Below are positions 55,130 through 63,442 of a stretch of 64,000 nt of DNA, one piece after another. The notes under the pieces were generated by a model. That model made no database searches and was not told where the DNA came from. It was given only the letters and a program-made list of their open reading frames with translations. Position numbers and translations under genes: made by a program. This DNA comes from CAIQPS01 sp964631965. Lineage in GTDB: Bacteria > Actinomycetota > Thermoleophilia > RBG-16-64-13. The DNA lies in the NCBI GenBank assembly GCA_964631965.1, contig CAZWAR010000001.1:1-64000 (forward strand), read 5' to 3'. Position 1 is the stretch's first letter. Each line of letters begins with the position of its first letter.

Positions 55130-57085
55130 TCAGATATCCGCATCCAACAGTTTCGCGGCCAGGTGCCCGTCGTGGATGGCGTCGTAGATCTTCCGCGGGC
55201 GGACACAGTCGCCCACCGCGGTCACCTTGATCTCGGGGTGCGCCTTCAACCCCTCGATCAACCCCCGATTCGGCCTGAATCCGGCGGCCAGGACGACCGT
55301 ATCGGCCGGGAACTCGGTGATGGCCCCCATCAGGCCCGAAGTCTTGACCCCGGTGCTGGTGACCTCCACCAGCCGCTGTCCCGTATTGATGCTCACGTCG
55401 AGGTCGGCGAAGCGCTGCTCGTACACCTGGCGCTCATCGAAGGTGATGTTGCACATGAACTCGTCCAGCATCTCGATGAAGGTCACATGCCTGCCGGCTT
55501 CAGCGATCACCAGACCCACTTCGGTCCCCACGATGCCTCCCCCGATGACCGCCACTCGCTCGCCCAGCTTCACCCGTCCGTGCAGCACCTCGGCCGCCGG
55601 CACCACCCGCACGTCGGTGATGCCGGGGATGTCCTCGAGCTCCAGAGGCGTGGCCCCGGCCGCCACAATCACGGCGTCGAACGAACCGCCGGTGAGGTCG
55701 GCCAACGTGGCCTCCTTGGCCACCACAGTCACGCCCGTCTTGGTCATCTGGGTGCGGAGATACGCGAGGAGGGACCCGAGGTCGGGTGCCTTGAACTCGG
55801 GGATGGCGGCCTCGATGAGAGCCCCGCCCAACTCCCGCTTCTCGTAGAGGGTGACCTCGTGCCCCTTGAGAGCAGCCACCCGAGCGGCTTCCATGCCGGC
55901 AGGCCCGCCTCCTACCACCGCCACGCGCATCGGCATCCGCGCCGGGGTGAGGGCGAACTCCTCCTCCCGGCACAGCGCGACGTTGACCGTACACCTCACG
56001 GTATTGGCGATGTGATCCCCTCGGGCCAGGCAGCCGTCGTTGCAGCGGATGCAGGGCCGGATGTCCTCCGGCCGCCCTTCCTTCGCCTTGAGCGGCCACT
56101 GCGGATCGGCCCAGAGCGGCCTCCCCAAGCCGATGAAGTCGCCCTTGCCCTCTTCCAGGATGCTCTCGGCCAGAGCGGGCAGATTGATGGAGCCGGAGGC
56201 TATCACCGGGATGTCAACGGCCTTCTTGGCCGCTTCCGCGCACCACACGTTGTGAGCCAGAGACATCCCCATGGGACTGACCTCGTGGATGGTGGTGTGG
56301 TGGATGCCCCCGGACATGTGGATGGCCGCTACCCCTCGGGCATCCAGCCGCTTGCACAGCTCCACCGTTTCCTCGATGCCGTAGCCGTCGGGCTCGTAGT
56401 CGGTTCCGGAGAGACGGCAGACCACGGGATAGTCGTAGCCCACCTGCTTCTTGATCTCGGTCATGATGTCCATGAGCAGGCGGATACGGTTTTCGAAGTG
56501 CCCCCCAAAGTGGTCGGTGCGCTTGTTGGAGTACGGTGACAGGAAGTTGGAAATGAGGTAGCCGTGGCAGGCATGGATCTCCACCGCGTCGAAACCGGCG
56601 GTCTGCGCGCGCTTGGCCGCGGCGCCGAACGCTCGTATGATCTCCCGGATCTCCTCGATCGTGAGCGGGATGGGTATCGGACAGCCCTGCGCGGTGATTT
56701 CCGGCCAGGGCACGTCGGACGCCGCCTTGGGCTGCTCGAGTGTGAAGCGCTGCCGTCCCGCGTGCGATATCTGGATGGACGCCGCAGCGCCCTGAGCCTT
56801 GATGGTGTCGGCGAGCAGCGAGAGGCCGGGCAGGTGGTCCATGCGGGCAATACCCAGCTGGCAGGGTGAGGCCCTGCCGTACAGGTCGTCGATCCAGGCA
56901 TACTCGACAACCACCATGGCAGCGCCGCCCTGGGCCACGTCCCTGTAGTAGCGGAGCAGACGATCGGTGATGGAGCCGTCAGGATTGGCCAGGCCGGTGT
57001 GTTGCGGGGCCTTGATGATACGGTTCTTCAGGGCGACGTTCCCGATGCGTCCCGGGTCGAACAGCCGCGGAAAGCTGGTCTGCAA
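55130..57085 (-). CDS. OYE-type NADH:flavin oxidoreductase (2,4-dienoyl-CoA reductase-like)
   Basis: This 651-residue protein has an N-terminal old-yellow-enzyme FMN barrel (LFDPGRIGNVALKNRIIKAP, then EIHACHGYLISNFLSPYSN), a [4Fe-4S] motif (CIRCNDGCLARG with later Cys) and a C-terminal FAD/NAD domain (VAVVGGGPAGMEAA and VAVIGGGIVGTEVG). Relatives reduce enoyl-CoA, trimethylamine or cyclic enones. The TTG at 57085 behind GGAGG is chosen over a GTG at 57187 that gives a non-homologous tail. It heads a putative catabolic operon divergent from an IclR regulator. Confidence 0.9.
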   Translation of the reverse strand: MQTSFPRLFDPGRIGNVALKNRIIKAPQHTGLANPDGSITDRLLRYYRDVAQGGAAMVVVEYAWIDDLYGRASPCQLGIARMDHLPGLSLLADTIKAQGAAASIQISHAGRQRFTLEQPKAASDVPWPEITAQGCPIPIPLTIEEIREIIRAFGAAAKRAQTAGFDAVEIHACHGYLISNFLSPYSNKRTDHFGGHFENRIRLLMDIMTEIKKQVGYDYPVVCRLSGTDYEPDGYGIEETVELCKRLDARGVAAIHMSGGIHHTTIHEVSPMGMSLAHNVWCAEAAKKAVDIPVIASGSINLPALAESILEEGKGDFIGLGRPLWADPQWPLKAKEGRPEDIRPCIRCNDGCLARGDHIANTVRCTVNVALCREEEFALTPARMPMRVAVVGGGPAGMEAARVAALKGHEVTLYEKRELGGALIEAAIPEFKAPDLGSLLAYLRTQMTKTGVTVVAKEATLADLTGGSFDAVIVAAGATPLELEDIPGITDVRVVPAAEVLHGRVKLGERVAVIGGGIVGTEVGLVIAEAGRHVTFIEMLDEFMCNITFDERQVYEQRFADLDVSINTGQRLVEVTSTGVKTSGLMGAITEFPADTVVLAAGFRPNRGLIEGLKAHPEIKVTAVGDCVRPRKIYDAIHDGHLAAKLLDADI

Positions 57086-57259
57086 CGGGCGTCCTCCTTC
57101 CGGATGGGAGGACCGATCACCGTTGCTCGGAACCCCCCCTGGTTCATTATTTGACTCGGGTGATACGATAAATGAGTCGGTCACCACGCTAACACCATTG
57201 TTCGTGGCCTGTCAATAGTCGGGTCGGGACCGTCAGAGAACCGGCCGAAAGGGGGCTAT

Positions 57260-58141
57260 ATGGAGGGCAGAGAGCCCGGCGGACCATCGACGGCGTACCG
57301 AGGTGAGGAAGCCATCGTAGCCGGGCGGGCACCGGGCGGAACGGAGTCCGCCAGGGCGCCCGCTATGATCGAACCAGCAGAGGCGGAACCGACCGGCGCT
57401 CCCACACGCACGCTGGAAAAAGGCCTCTTTCTTCTTGGTCTGTTCGATCACGACCATCCGGAGTGGAGCCTCCGGGAGTTGCGCGAGCGGGCCGGGCTGC
57501 CGAAGGCCACCGCCCGCAGGCTCATGAAGACTCTCGAGGCGTCGCACTGGGTCGAATACGATGCCGAGGCGGGCAAGTACCATCTCGGGTCCGCCGTCCT
57601 CAAGGCTCTCTACCTCGCCACCTCCCACAGCGAGCTTGTCCGGATCATCCATCCCTACCTGGTCAGCCTCATGGAGGAGACGACGGAGACCTCGATGATC
57701 TCGGTATGGACCGACCAGGGCGCCCTCATCCTCGACACCGTGCCGACCCCGCGCACGTTCAGGTCGCTCACCTTCAACGGCATGCTCCTGGAGGGGGTGG
57801 CCAGCGCGGACGCCATGGCGCTCATAGCCTTCGGCCCCGAGGAGAACTGGGACCGCATCCTTGCCAAGCCCATTCGGGCGAAGACCGTCAGGACGGTCAC
57901 CGACCCGCAGGCCTTGCGGGAAAAATGGAGCGCGATCCGTCGAGAAGGTGTTGCCTACGACTGGCTCGAGTGGAACATCGACGCACCGGCAGTGGCGGTT
58001 CCCCTCTTCGACCGGCGGGGGCATCTGCGCGGGGCCCTCAGCATCGTCGTCCCCATCGAACGGGCGTCGGAAGAGACCATGCACAATCTCGCCGCGGTCC
58101 TCACGCGCGCCGCGCGGGAGATAGCGCAGAGGTTGGGGTAG
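57260..58141 (+). CDS. IclR-family transcriptional regulator
   Basis: This 293-residue protein has a 45-residue variable N-terminus, then the IclR winged helix (LEKGLFLLGLFDHDHPEWSLRELRERAGLPKATARRL, shown in part) and the effector domain from about residue 120. IclR proteins control catabolic genes for aromatics and other carbon sources, usually those divergently transcribed, here the OYE-type operon. The ATG at 57260 follows AAAGGGGG. The effector is unknown. Confidence 0.88.
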   Translation: MEGREPGGPSTAYRGEEAIVAGRAPGGTESARAPAMIEPAEAEPTGAPTRTLEKGLFLLGLFDHDHPEWSLRELRERAGLPKATARRLMKTLEASHWVEYDAEAGKYHLGSAVLKALYLATSHSELVRIIHPYLVSLMEETTETSMISVWTDQGALILDTVPTPRTFRSLTFNGMLLEGVASADAMALIAFGPEENWDRILAKPIRAKTVRTVTDPQALREKWSAIRREGVAYDWLEWNIDAPAVAVPLFDRRGHLRGALSIVVPIERASEETMHNLAAVLTRAAREIAQRLG

Positions 58142-58207
58142 CGGTCGCGGTGGACCGGTGATGCTCGGACGCGCCCCGGCTGCGAACGGCCGGCCCGGCG
58201 AGGTCCT

Positions 58208-58465
58208 CTACTCCTGAATGAAGTCCATCCGCTTGAGCTCGACACCGTTCAGGCCGTCGAGCTCCTTGTAGAACGCCTCGACGGTGGCCTCGTCACCAAA
58301 AGCATCCACGAGGATGAGACCGCTGGCCGAGCAGGCGGTCTCCGTAGCGTCGTGAATACCCAGTCTGGTGCGGATATTGCAGCCATACTTGGTGAGCACC
58401 GTCTGGACCGGGGGCACGTTCTCGGGGCGGTTGACCACGTGGATCCCGAAGATGTGGTGAAGCAT
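58208..58465 (-). CDS. ACT-like (TM1266/NikR C-terminal-like) small protein
   Basis: This 85-residue protein begins MLHHIFGIHVVNRPENVPPV at an ATG with an AAGGAGGAG site. It resembles the TM1266 family of small ACT-like ferredoxin-fold proteins linked to iron-hydrogenase regulation and to the NikR metal domain. The YGCNIRTRLGIHD stretch and a C-terminal strand KRMDFI fit this fold. It contains two Cys. It follows modD but is separated by a 34-bp palindrome, so it is perhaps independent. Confidence 0.6.
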   Translation of the reverse strand: MLHHIFGIHVVNRPENVPPVQTVLTKYGCNIRTRLGIHDATETACSASGLILVDAFGDEATVEAFYKELDGLNGVELKRMDFIQE

Positions 58466-58547
58466 CGTCTCCTCCTTGACCGGCCTTGCTGACAACCACC
58501 ACTACAAAGGATGCGCCGACGCCCGCAACTTTACACCTGGAACATTG

Positions 58548-58581
58548 CCCGGATACGGCGGCGCGCGCCGCCGTATCCGGG
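58548..58581 (-). terminator. Perfect 34-bp palindrome after modD
   Basis: The arms (58548-58564 and 58565-58581) are exact reverse complements with no spacer, CCCGGATACGGCGGCGC followed by its complement. It lies 16 bases past the modD stop on the minus strand. It is most likely a terminator. Confidence 0.65.
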
Positions 58582-58597
58582 GTGCTCCAGAGCCGCC

Positions 58598-59461
58598 TCA
58601 GTCGGCCGGCTCGATCCTGGCGGAGATGTCGGCCGGCTTGCCCCAGTACATGGCCGACGTCACCACCAGGTCCACCCCGGTGGCGGCGTAGGCCTGGATG
58701 TTCTCCAGGTTGATGCCCCCGGCGGCCGCCACCATCGCCCGAGGCTCCGCGTCCTTCACCGCTTTCACCAGCTCTGCAACCTCATCGGGGGAGAGCTTGT
58801 CCACCTGGATCATGTCCGCACCGGCGCGGGCCGCCCGCAGGGCGCCCGCCTGGTCCACGACCTCCACGCCGATCTTCTTCTCCTTGGCCCGCACCTTGAG
58901 GTCGGGCAGGCGCTCCCACAGCTCGTCCTCTCCCCCCAGAAAGGCGGTGTGCTGTGCGAACACCAGGATGCTCTCCGAGAGCCCCAGCCGGTGAGGCAAC
59001 CCGCCTCCCGCGTAGACGGCCTTGGTGGCTATCCCCTTCGTGCCGGGAAAGATCTTGCGAGTGGAGACGACCTCGATATCAGCAGCAGCGGCCCGGGCGG
59101 CGGTCACCAGAGCGTGAGTGCGCGTGGCGACGCCACAGGCGGCCTCCAGGATATTGAGCCCCGCCTTCCACCCCACGTGCAGAGCGCCGGCCGGTCCCGC
59201 CGCCTCGACCAGCACCACCCCCGCCTCCACCACCTCTCCGGTTGGCACGCCGAGCCGGGGAGAGCAGTCGAGCGTCTGGTAGAGCCGGACGACTTCCTCG
59301 GTGCAGCAGGCCATCGTCCTATGCCTGGTGCTGTAAACGATCCGCCCCGGCTGCCCCCCGATCTCGAGGAGTGCCGTGGTGAGGTCGCCGTAGGGGCAGT
59401 CCTCGGCCAGGAATCTCTCGATGTCATTGTCGGGCAGGCGATAGGTCATGTGGTCAGGCAT
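58598..59461 (-). CDS. modD: ModD, molybdenum-cluster NadC-like protein
   Basis: This 287-residue protein belongs to the quinolinate phosphoribosyltransferase fold (NadC), with STRKIFPGTKGIATKAVYAG and GVEVVDQAGALRAARAGADM. Its place after modC, and features such as the short N-terminus with CPYGDLTT, fit ModD, the mod-linked homologue of unknown reaction. NadC itself would normally sit with nadA/nadB, which are absent. The ATG at 59461 follows AAGGGA. Confidence 0.82.
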   Translation of the reverse strand: MPDHMTYRLPDNDIERFLAEDCPYGDLTTALLEIGGQPGRIVYSTRHRTMACCTEEVVRLYQTLDCSPRLGVPTGEVVEAGVVLVEAAGPAGALHVGWKAGLNILEAACGVATRTHALVTAARAAAADIEVVSTRKIFPGTKGIATKAVYAGGGLPHRLGLSESILVFAQHTAFLGGEDELWERLPDLKVRAKEKKIGVEVVDQAGALRAARAGADMIQVDKLSPDEVAELVKAVKDAEPRAMVAAAGGINLENIQAYAATGVDLVVTSAMYWGKPADISARIEPAD

Positions 59462-59511
59462 GTTCTTTCCCTTGTGATCGTTGGCGTTCGCGAGCCCTCG
59501 CCCCGCAACGC

Positions 59512-60297
59512 TCAGTTCGGCGATGCGGACCCCAGTTCCAGACCCGACTCCCAGTGGGAGACGTCACCAAAGCTCGCGCCGACCTCAGCCAGCGTCCTCA
59601 GTTCGGCCTCGTCGGGATCACGCAGCACGTGTACCGGCGCATCGCTGCGGAGTACCTTGCCGGCCTTGTAGACGATCAGATGATCGGCCAGTGTCCGGGC
59701 GTCGATCGGGTCGTGTGTCACTACGACGATAGGGATACCGAGGCTCTCCCGGATCCCCCGGATGACGTCCCATAGCTCCATCTTCAAGGGGAGGTCGAGC
59801 GCCGAGAAGGGCTCGTCAAGTAGGAGGGCTTGCGGCCGCCGGGCGAGCGCGCGGGCCAGGGCTACCCGTTGCTGCTGGCCGCCGGAGATCTCCCGGGGCA
59901 GACGGTTGGCCAGCTCTTCGAGGTGGAACCGGACCAGGAACTCCTCGACCCGCTCGTTGCGGGTCCGCTTGTCGAGGCCTTTGAGACCCCAGGCGATGTT
60001 CTGCTGCACGGTCATGTGAGGGAACAGCGCCAGATGCTGGAACACGAACCCCAGTTCCCGCTTCTGGGGTGGCATCCACGCCTTGCTCTCGCCGTCGAAG
60101 GCCACCCGGCCGTTCAGCACGATCCTGCCGGCGTCGGGCCTTATCAGGCCGGCGATCATGCGCAGGCTCAGCGACTTCCCCGATCCCGAGTAGCCGAACA
60201 ACACGGCCAACTCGTTCCCGATGCTCCATGACACATCGAGCTCGAAACCGGGCAACGTCTTCTGGAGCCGGACTTCGACCCTTTCCCCTGAAGTCAA
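59512..60297 (-). CDS. modC: Molybdate ABC transporter ATPase lacking the Mop domain
   Basis: This 261-residue ATPase has Walker A GYSGSGKS, signature SGGQQQRVALARAL and Walker B LLLDEPFSALD. It energises ModB. Full-length ModC of Escherichia coli carries a C-terminal molybdate-binding Mop domain; here it is missing, but a free-standing Mop gene lies just upstream (60332-60541). A TTG at 60297 after AAGGGG is chosen. An ATG at 60354 would overlap the mop gene. The split layout suggests Mop acts separately as a molybdate store. Confidence 0.9.
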   Translation of the reverse strand: MTSGERVEVRLQKTLPGFELDVSWSIGNELAVLFGYSGSGKSLSLRMIAGLIRPDAGRIVLNGRVAFDGESKAWMPPQKRELGFVFQHLALFPHMTVQQNIAWGLKGLDKRTRNERVEEFLVRFHLEELANRLPREISGGQQQRVALARALARRPQALLLDEPFSALDLPLKMELWDVIRGIRESLGIPIVVVTHDPIDARTLADHLIVYKAGKVLRSDAPVHVLRDPDEAELRTLAEVGASFGDVSHWESGLELGSASPN

Positions 60298-60331
60298 GCG
60301 CGCCCCTTCCCGACCCTGTCTTCGCGAACGA

Positions 60332-60541
60332 TCAATCCACCGCCACCATGACACTGCTGGCCTTCACCACCGCGTAGGCCTGCGAGCCCTCTTTGAGTCC
60401 GAGAGACTCGGCCGACTGTCGGGTGATGATGGCGACTACCTGGATACCTGGAGCCAATTCGAGCACCACCTCGGAGTTGACGGCTCCCTGCGTCACTTTC
60501 ACAACCGTGCCCTTCAAAACGTTCCTCGCGCTGAGTCTCAC
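60332..60541 (-). CDS. mop: Molbindin (Mop-type molybdate-binding protein)
   Basis: This 69-residue protein begins with the molbindin signature RLSARNVLKGTVVKV at a GTG at 60541 with GAGGAG, and contains VNSEVVLELAPG and ITRQSAESLGL. Molbindins are hexameric OB-fold proteins that hold molybdate or tungstate. It sits between modB and modC, so it supplies what ModC lacks. Confidence 0.9.
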   Translation of the reverse strand: MRLSARNVLKGTVVKVTQGAVNSEVVLELAPGIQVVAIITRQSAESLGLKEGSQAYAVVKASSVMVAVD

Positions 60542-60582
60542 GTCTTTTCTCCTCGATTCGGCAGATTCTTCGCTCTCGACGG

Positions 60583-61254
60583 CTAGCCCTTGACGGCTTT
60601 CCGGCCCAACCGGGTCGATACGTACAACACTACCCCCGCGACAAACACGAACAACAGGACCATCCACAACGCGTTCCCCCACGAACCGTACATCGTCTCG
60701 GTGTAGATGTTCAGTGGCATGGTGTTCGTCTTGCCGGGCATGTTGCCGGCCAGCATGATGGTGGCCCCGAACTCGCCCATCGCCCGGGCAAAAGCGAGGG
60801 TCGCGCCGGCCAGTATCCCCCGCCCGGCGAGCGGGACGACCACCCGCCAGGCAGTCTCGAACTCCGAGCGACCGAGCATGTACGAGGCGTTGATGTACTC
60901 CTCGTCGACGCTCTCCATGGCCGCCTTGGTGGTGACCAGCATGAACGGGAACGACACCGCGAAGGAGGCGATGACCGCTGCCTGCCAGGTGAAGACAATG
61001 CCCAGCTGGCCTCCGGTCAGCGCATGCCAGGCCCTCCCCAGAAGCCCAGTGTTGCCGAACACCCGGAGGAGCAGGTAGCCGGTGACCACGGGGGGCAACA
61101 CCATGGGAAGGGTGAGGATGAGACTGATGAGGTCCCGTCCGGGGAAGCGTTTGCGGGCCAGAACATAGGCCACCGGCACCCCGATGAGTAGCACGAACAC
61201 CGTGGCGATCGCGGCCACCTGGATAGACAGGCGCAATGGAAAAATGTCACTCAT
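60583..61254 (-). CDS. modB: Molybdate ABC transporter permease
   Basis: This 223-residue membrane protein has about five helices and the permease motif EYINASYMLGRSEFETAWRVV with MGEFGATIMLAGN. It forms the membrane channel of the ModABC importer. A ModE-like box lies 30 bases upstream, inside the modA-modB gap, so modB-mop-modC-modD may have its own control. Confidence 0.93.
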   Translation of the reverse strand: MSDIFPLRLSIQVAAIATVFVLLIGVPVAYVLARKRFPGRDLISLILTLPMVLPPVVTGYLLLRVFGNTGLLGRAWHALTGGQLGIVFTWQAAVIASFAVSFPFMLVTTKAAMESVDEEYINASYMLGRSEFETAWRVVVPLAGRGILAGATLAFARAMGEFGATIMLAGNMPGKTNTMPLNIYTETMYGSWGNALWMVLLFVFVAGVVLYVSTRLGRKAVKG

Positions 61255-61283
61255 CGCGTATCCGTCGAGGAACTTATCGTTGA

Positions 61284-61307
61284 CGCTATATTGCTATGAG
61301 TATAACG
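61284..61307. promoter_or_regulatory. ModE-like operator upstream of modB
   Basis: CGCTATA and TATAACG flank a ten-base spacer. The other box (62277-62300) has the same spacing and the matching half-sites CGTTATA/TATAACG. These fit the inverted repeats bound by ModE when molybdate is plentiful. Confidence 0.65.
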
Positions 61308-61336
61308 CAGATGCGGGCGCTGGGAAGCAGCGCAGG

Positions 61337-62254
61337 CTACGATGTGGGGGCCGGCAGGAAACCCCACTTGGCTAAGATGGCCTGGCCATCGGAACCCATC
61401 ACGAAATCGATGAACCGCTGTCCCAGGTCCTTGGTCTCACTGGCGCTTACCAGGGCGATCGGGTAGGCGACCTTCGTGTACAGCGACTGATCGGCCTTGG
61501 CGACCACTTTCACTTTGTCGCCTCCTGCCTGCGCCTCGGTGGCGAAGATGATGGCTGCGTCCACCTCCCCGGTGGTTACGTACTCGAGAGCCTGGGTGAC
61601 GTTGGCCGCATAGACGACTTTCGACCTCACCTGATCGAGGATGCCCAAGCTGGTGAGGATCTCTTCAGCGGCAACGCCGTGAGGAGCCGCCTTGGGGTCC
61701 CCGTACCCGATCTTCTTCACCTCGGGCTTGGTCAGATCCTCGAAACCGCCGAGACCCAGCGTTGAGTTCGCCGGTACCACCAGCACGATCCCGTTGCCGG
61801 CGAACTGTTTGATGGAGGAGGCGTCCACCAGATTCTCGTCCCTGAGAGCGTTCACCTGCTTCTGCGCCGCCGAGGCGAACACGTCCACCGGCGCTCCACC
61901 CTCGATCTGCCTCTGCAGGGTGCCGGAAGCGTCGAAGTTGAGAGTGGTGGTGGAACCGGTGGCCGCGTCGAAGGCCTCGCCGATCTCAGTGAACGCGTTC
62001 TTGAGACTGGAGGCTGCGGAGACGGTGAGTTGCCCGAAACCGGCGGCAGCGGTGCCCTCAGGTGTCGCGCTTGCGTCTGCTCCCGCAGGCGTGGCAGCCG
62101 GAGCCCCGCTCGTCTCCGTCTCCGGAGCCACCGCGGCAGCGCTGGATTCCGAGCCGCAGGCCGAGAGTCCGCTGCCAAGAAGAACGAGGGCGAGCAGGAG
62201 CGGGAGGGCGAGAACCGCGACCACTCTCAGGCTCCCGTGCGACCGGCTGTGCAT
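61337..62254 (-). CDS. modA: Molybdate-binding lipoprotein
   Basis: This 305-residue protein has a signal peptide with lipobox GLSAC (Cys near residue 33), an Ala/Thr/Pro-rich linker to about residue 73, then the ModA fold (LTVSAASSLKNAFTEIGEAF, then GAPVDVFASAAQKQVN). It captures molybdate or tungstate outside the cell. The ATG at 62254 has an AAGGAG site, and the ModE-like box lies 23 bases further upstream. The molybdenum would serve the transhydroxylase and other Mo enzymes. Confidence 0.93.
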   Translation of the reverse strand: MHSRSHGSLRVVAVLALPLLLALVLLGSGLSACGSESSAAAVAPETETSGAPAATPAGADASATPEGTAAAGFGQLTVSAASSLKNAFTEIGEAFDAATGSTTTLNFDASGTLQRQIEGGAPVDVFASAAQKQVNALRDENLVDASSIKQFAGNGIVLVVPANSTLGLGGFEDLTKPEVKKIGYGDPKAAPHGVAAEEILTSLGILDQVRSKVVYAANVTQALEYVTTGEVDAAIIFATEAQAGGDKVKVVAKADQSLYTKVAYPIALVSASETKDLGQRFIDFVMGSDGQAILAKWGFLPAPTS

Positions 62255-62276
62255 GGAGGACTCCTTCGTCAGAGAA

Positions 62277-62300
62277 CGTTATATCGCCAACAGTATAACG
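62277..62300. promoter_or_regulatory. ModE-like operator upstream of modA
   Basis: CGTTATA and TATAACG form a perfect inverted repeat around a ten-base spacer, 23 bases before the modA start. It is the better of two ModE-like boxes in the operon. Confidence 0.7.
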
Positions 62301-62472
62301 CTCGTCTCCTTCCCCGTGCAAGCCGTATGTGGGGTATTGCCAAGGGCGGCTCGGCCATCGGTCCGCCGGGGTTTCCGCCTCGGGGCCGCAGGGTAGGAGA
62401 CCAGCGAAGAAAGGCGCCACCCAGACGCGTGTGCACGAGTATCGCGGCCGTATCGACGACAAGGAGAACCCT

Positions 62473-62568
62473 GTGAGCGACCACGAATCCACGGCAATCG
62501 GCTCGGGTGGAGGTCTCGGACTTGCGAGCGGCTTGATGCTCCATCCGCGATCACGGACTGGTGGATAG
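62473..62568 (+). CDS. Possible 31-residue leader ORF before the aquaporin
   Basis: A GTG at 62473 follows a strong AAGGAG and encodes a short peptide (starting VSDHESTAIG) that ends in TAG overlapping the GTG start of the aquaporin. The aquaporin GTG has a poor ribosome site, so coupling is plausible. Alternatively the leader is the true aquaporin start broken by a frameshift. Confidence 0.35.
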   Translation: MSDHESTAIGSGGGLGLASGLMLHPRSRTGG

Positions 62569-63394
62569 CCCACACGACCGGACGCACGGGGTACTGGGCG
62601 TCCCGTGGCCCGTCGTTCTGGCCGAGGTCGCCGGGACCGCCCTGCTTCTCGCGATAGGACTCTCCTTTGTGATCATGGACTTCGGCCGAGGCGGTCCGGT
62701 CGCCGCTCTCATCACGGGAGGCGGTCCCCGACGGGCCCTCACCGGGTTTCTGTTCGGGACCACCGGTGCGCTCATCGCAGTCTCTCCTCTTGGCAAACTC
62801 AGCGGGGCGCACATCAACCCCGTGGTTTCCATGGCGTTCTGGCTGCGCGGGGTGATGACCGGAACACATATGCTCGTGTACATGCTCGCCCAGTGTCTCG
62901 GGGCGATACTGGGGGCTCTCCCCCTTCTGCTCTGGCGAGATATCGGTAGCAGCGTCATGTTCGGCGCCACCACGCCGGGCCCCGCATACGGAGCGGGGAT
63001 CGCCTTGGCCGGGGAGGTCGCCGCCAGCGCGGCGCTCGTCGCCGGGCTCTTTCTCTTTCTCGGTCACCGCCCGGCGCGCGCCTTCACCCCACTCCTGTTT
63101 CCCTTCCTCTACGCGTTCATGGTGTGGTTGGAGGCGCCTCTTTCCGGTACCAGCACGAACCCGGCCCGCAGCCTCGGGCCGGCCGTCGTTTCAGGGCACT
63201 GGGGCGGATTCTGGGTCTACGTGCTGGGCCCCGCTATCGGTGCCGCACTCGCCGCCCGCCTGCATGCCACCCGCTGGTTTCGGCACTTCCGCGTCGAGGT
63301 GGCCAAGGTCTACCACTACGAGGAGGACGCCTACGGTATCTTCAAGCAGACTCGCGACAGCGCACAAGCGAAGCGCCGGTCTTCTCGCGGCTGA
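62561..63394 (+). CDS. MIP-family channel (aquaporin/aquaglyceroporin)
   Basis: This 277-residue protein has six membrane helices and two half-helix loops. The first loop reads SGAHINPVVS (NPV instead of NPA), the second SGTSTNPARS (NPA). Transport of water, glycerol or small neutral solutes is possible. A 40-residue cytoplasmic C-terminus rich in Lys, Tyr and Glu follows. Start at GTG 62561 is uncertain. Confidence 0.8.
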   Translation: MDSPHDRTHGVLGVPWPVVLAEVAGTALLLAIGLSFVIMDFGRGGPVAALITGGGPRRALTGFLFGTTGALIAVSPLGKLSGAHINPVVSMAFWLRGVMTGTHMLVYMLAQCLGAILGALPLLLWRDIGSSVMFGATTPGPAYGAGIALAGEVAASAALVAGLFLFLGHRPARAFTPLLFPFLYAFMVWLEAPLSGTSTNPARSLGPAVVSGHWGGFWVYVLGPAIGAALAARLHATRWFRHFRVEVAKVYHYEEDAYGIFKQTRDSAQAKRRSSRG

Positions 63395-63442
63395 CCCGCG
63401 TCCCCGAGCGGGTGTTCATCGCGAGGCCGATGCCGGCGCGTC

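Noticed and set aside
58548..58581. Integrase attachment site
   Set aside because: No integrase, tRNA or phage genes are nearby; a terminator is simpler.
58598..59461. Nicotinate-nucleotide pyrophosphorylase (nadC)
   Set aside because: No nadA/nadB nearby, and the gene follows modC in a mod operon, so ModD is preferred.
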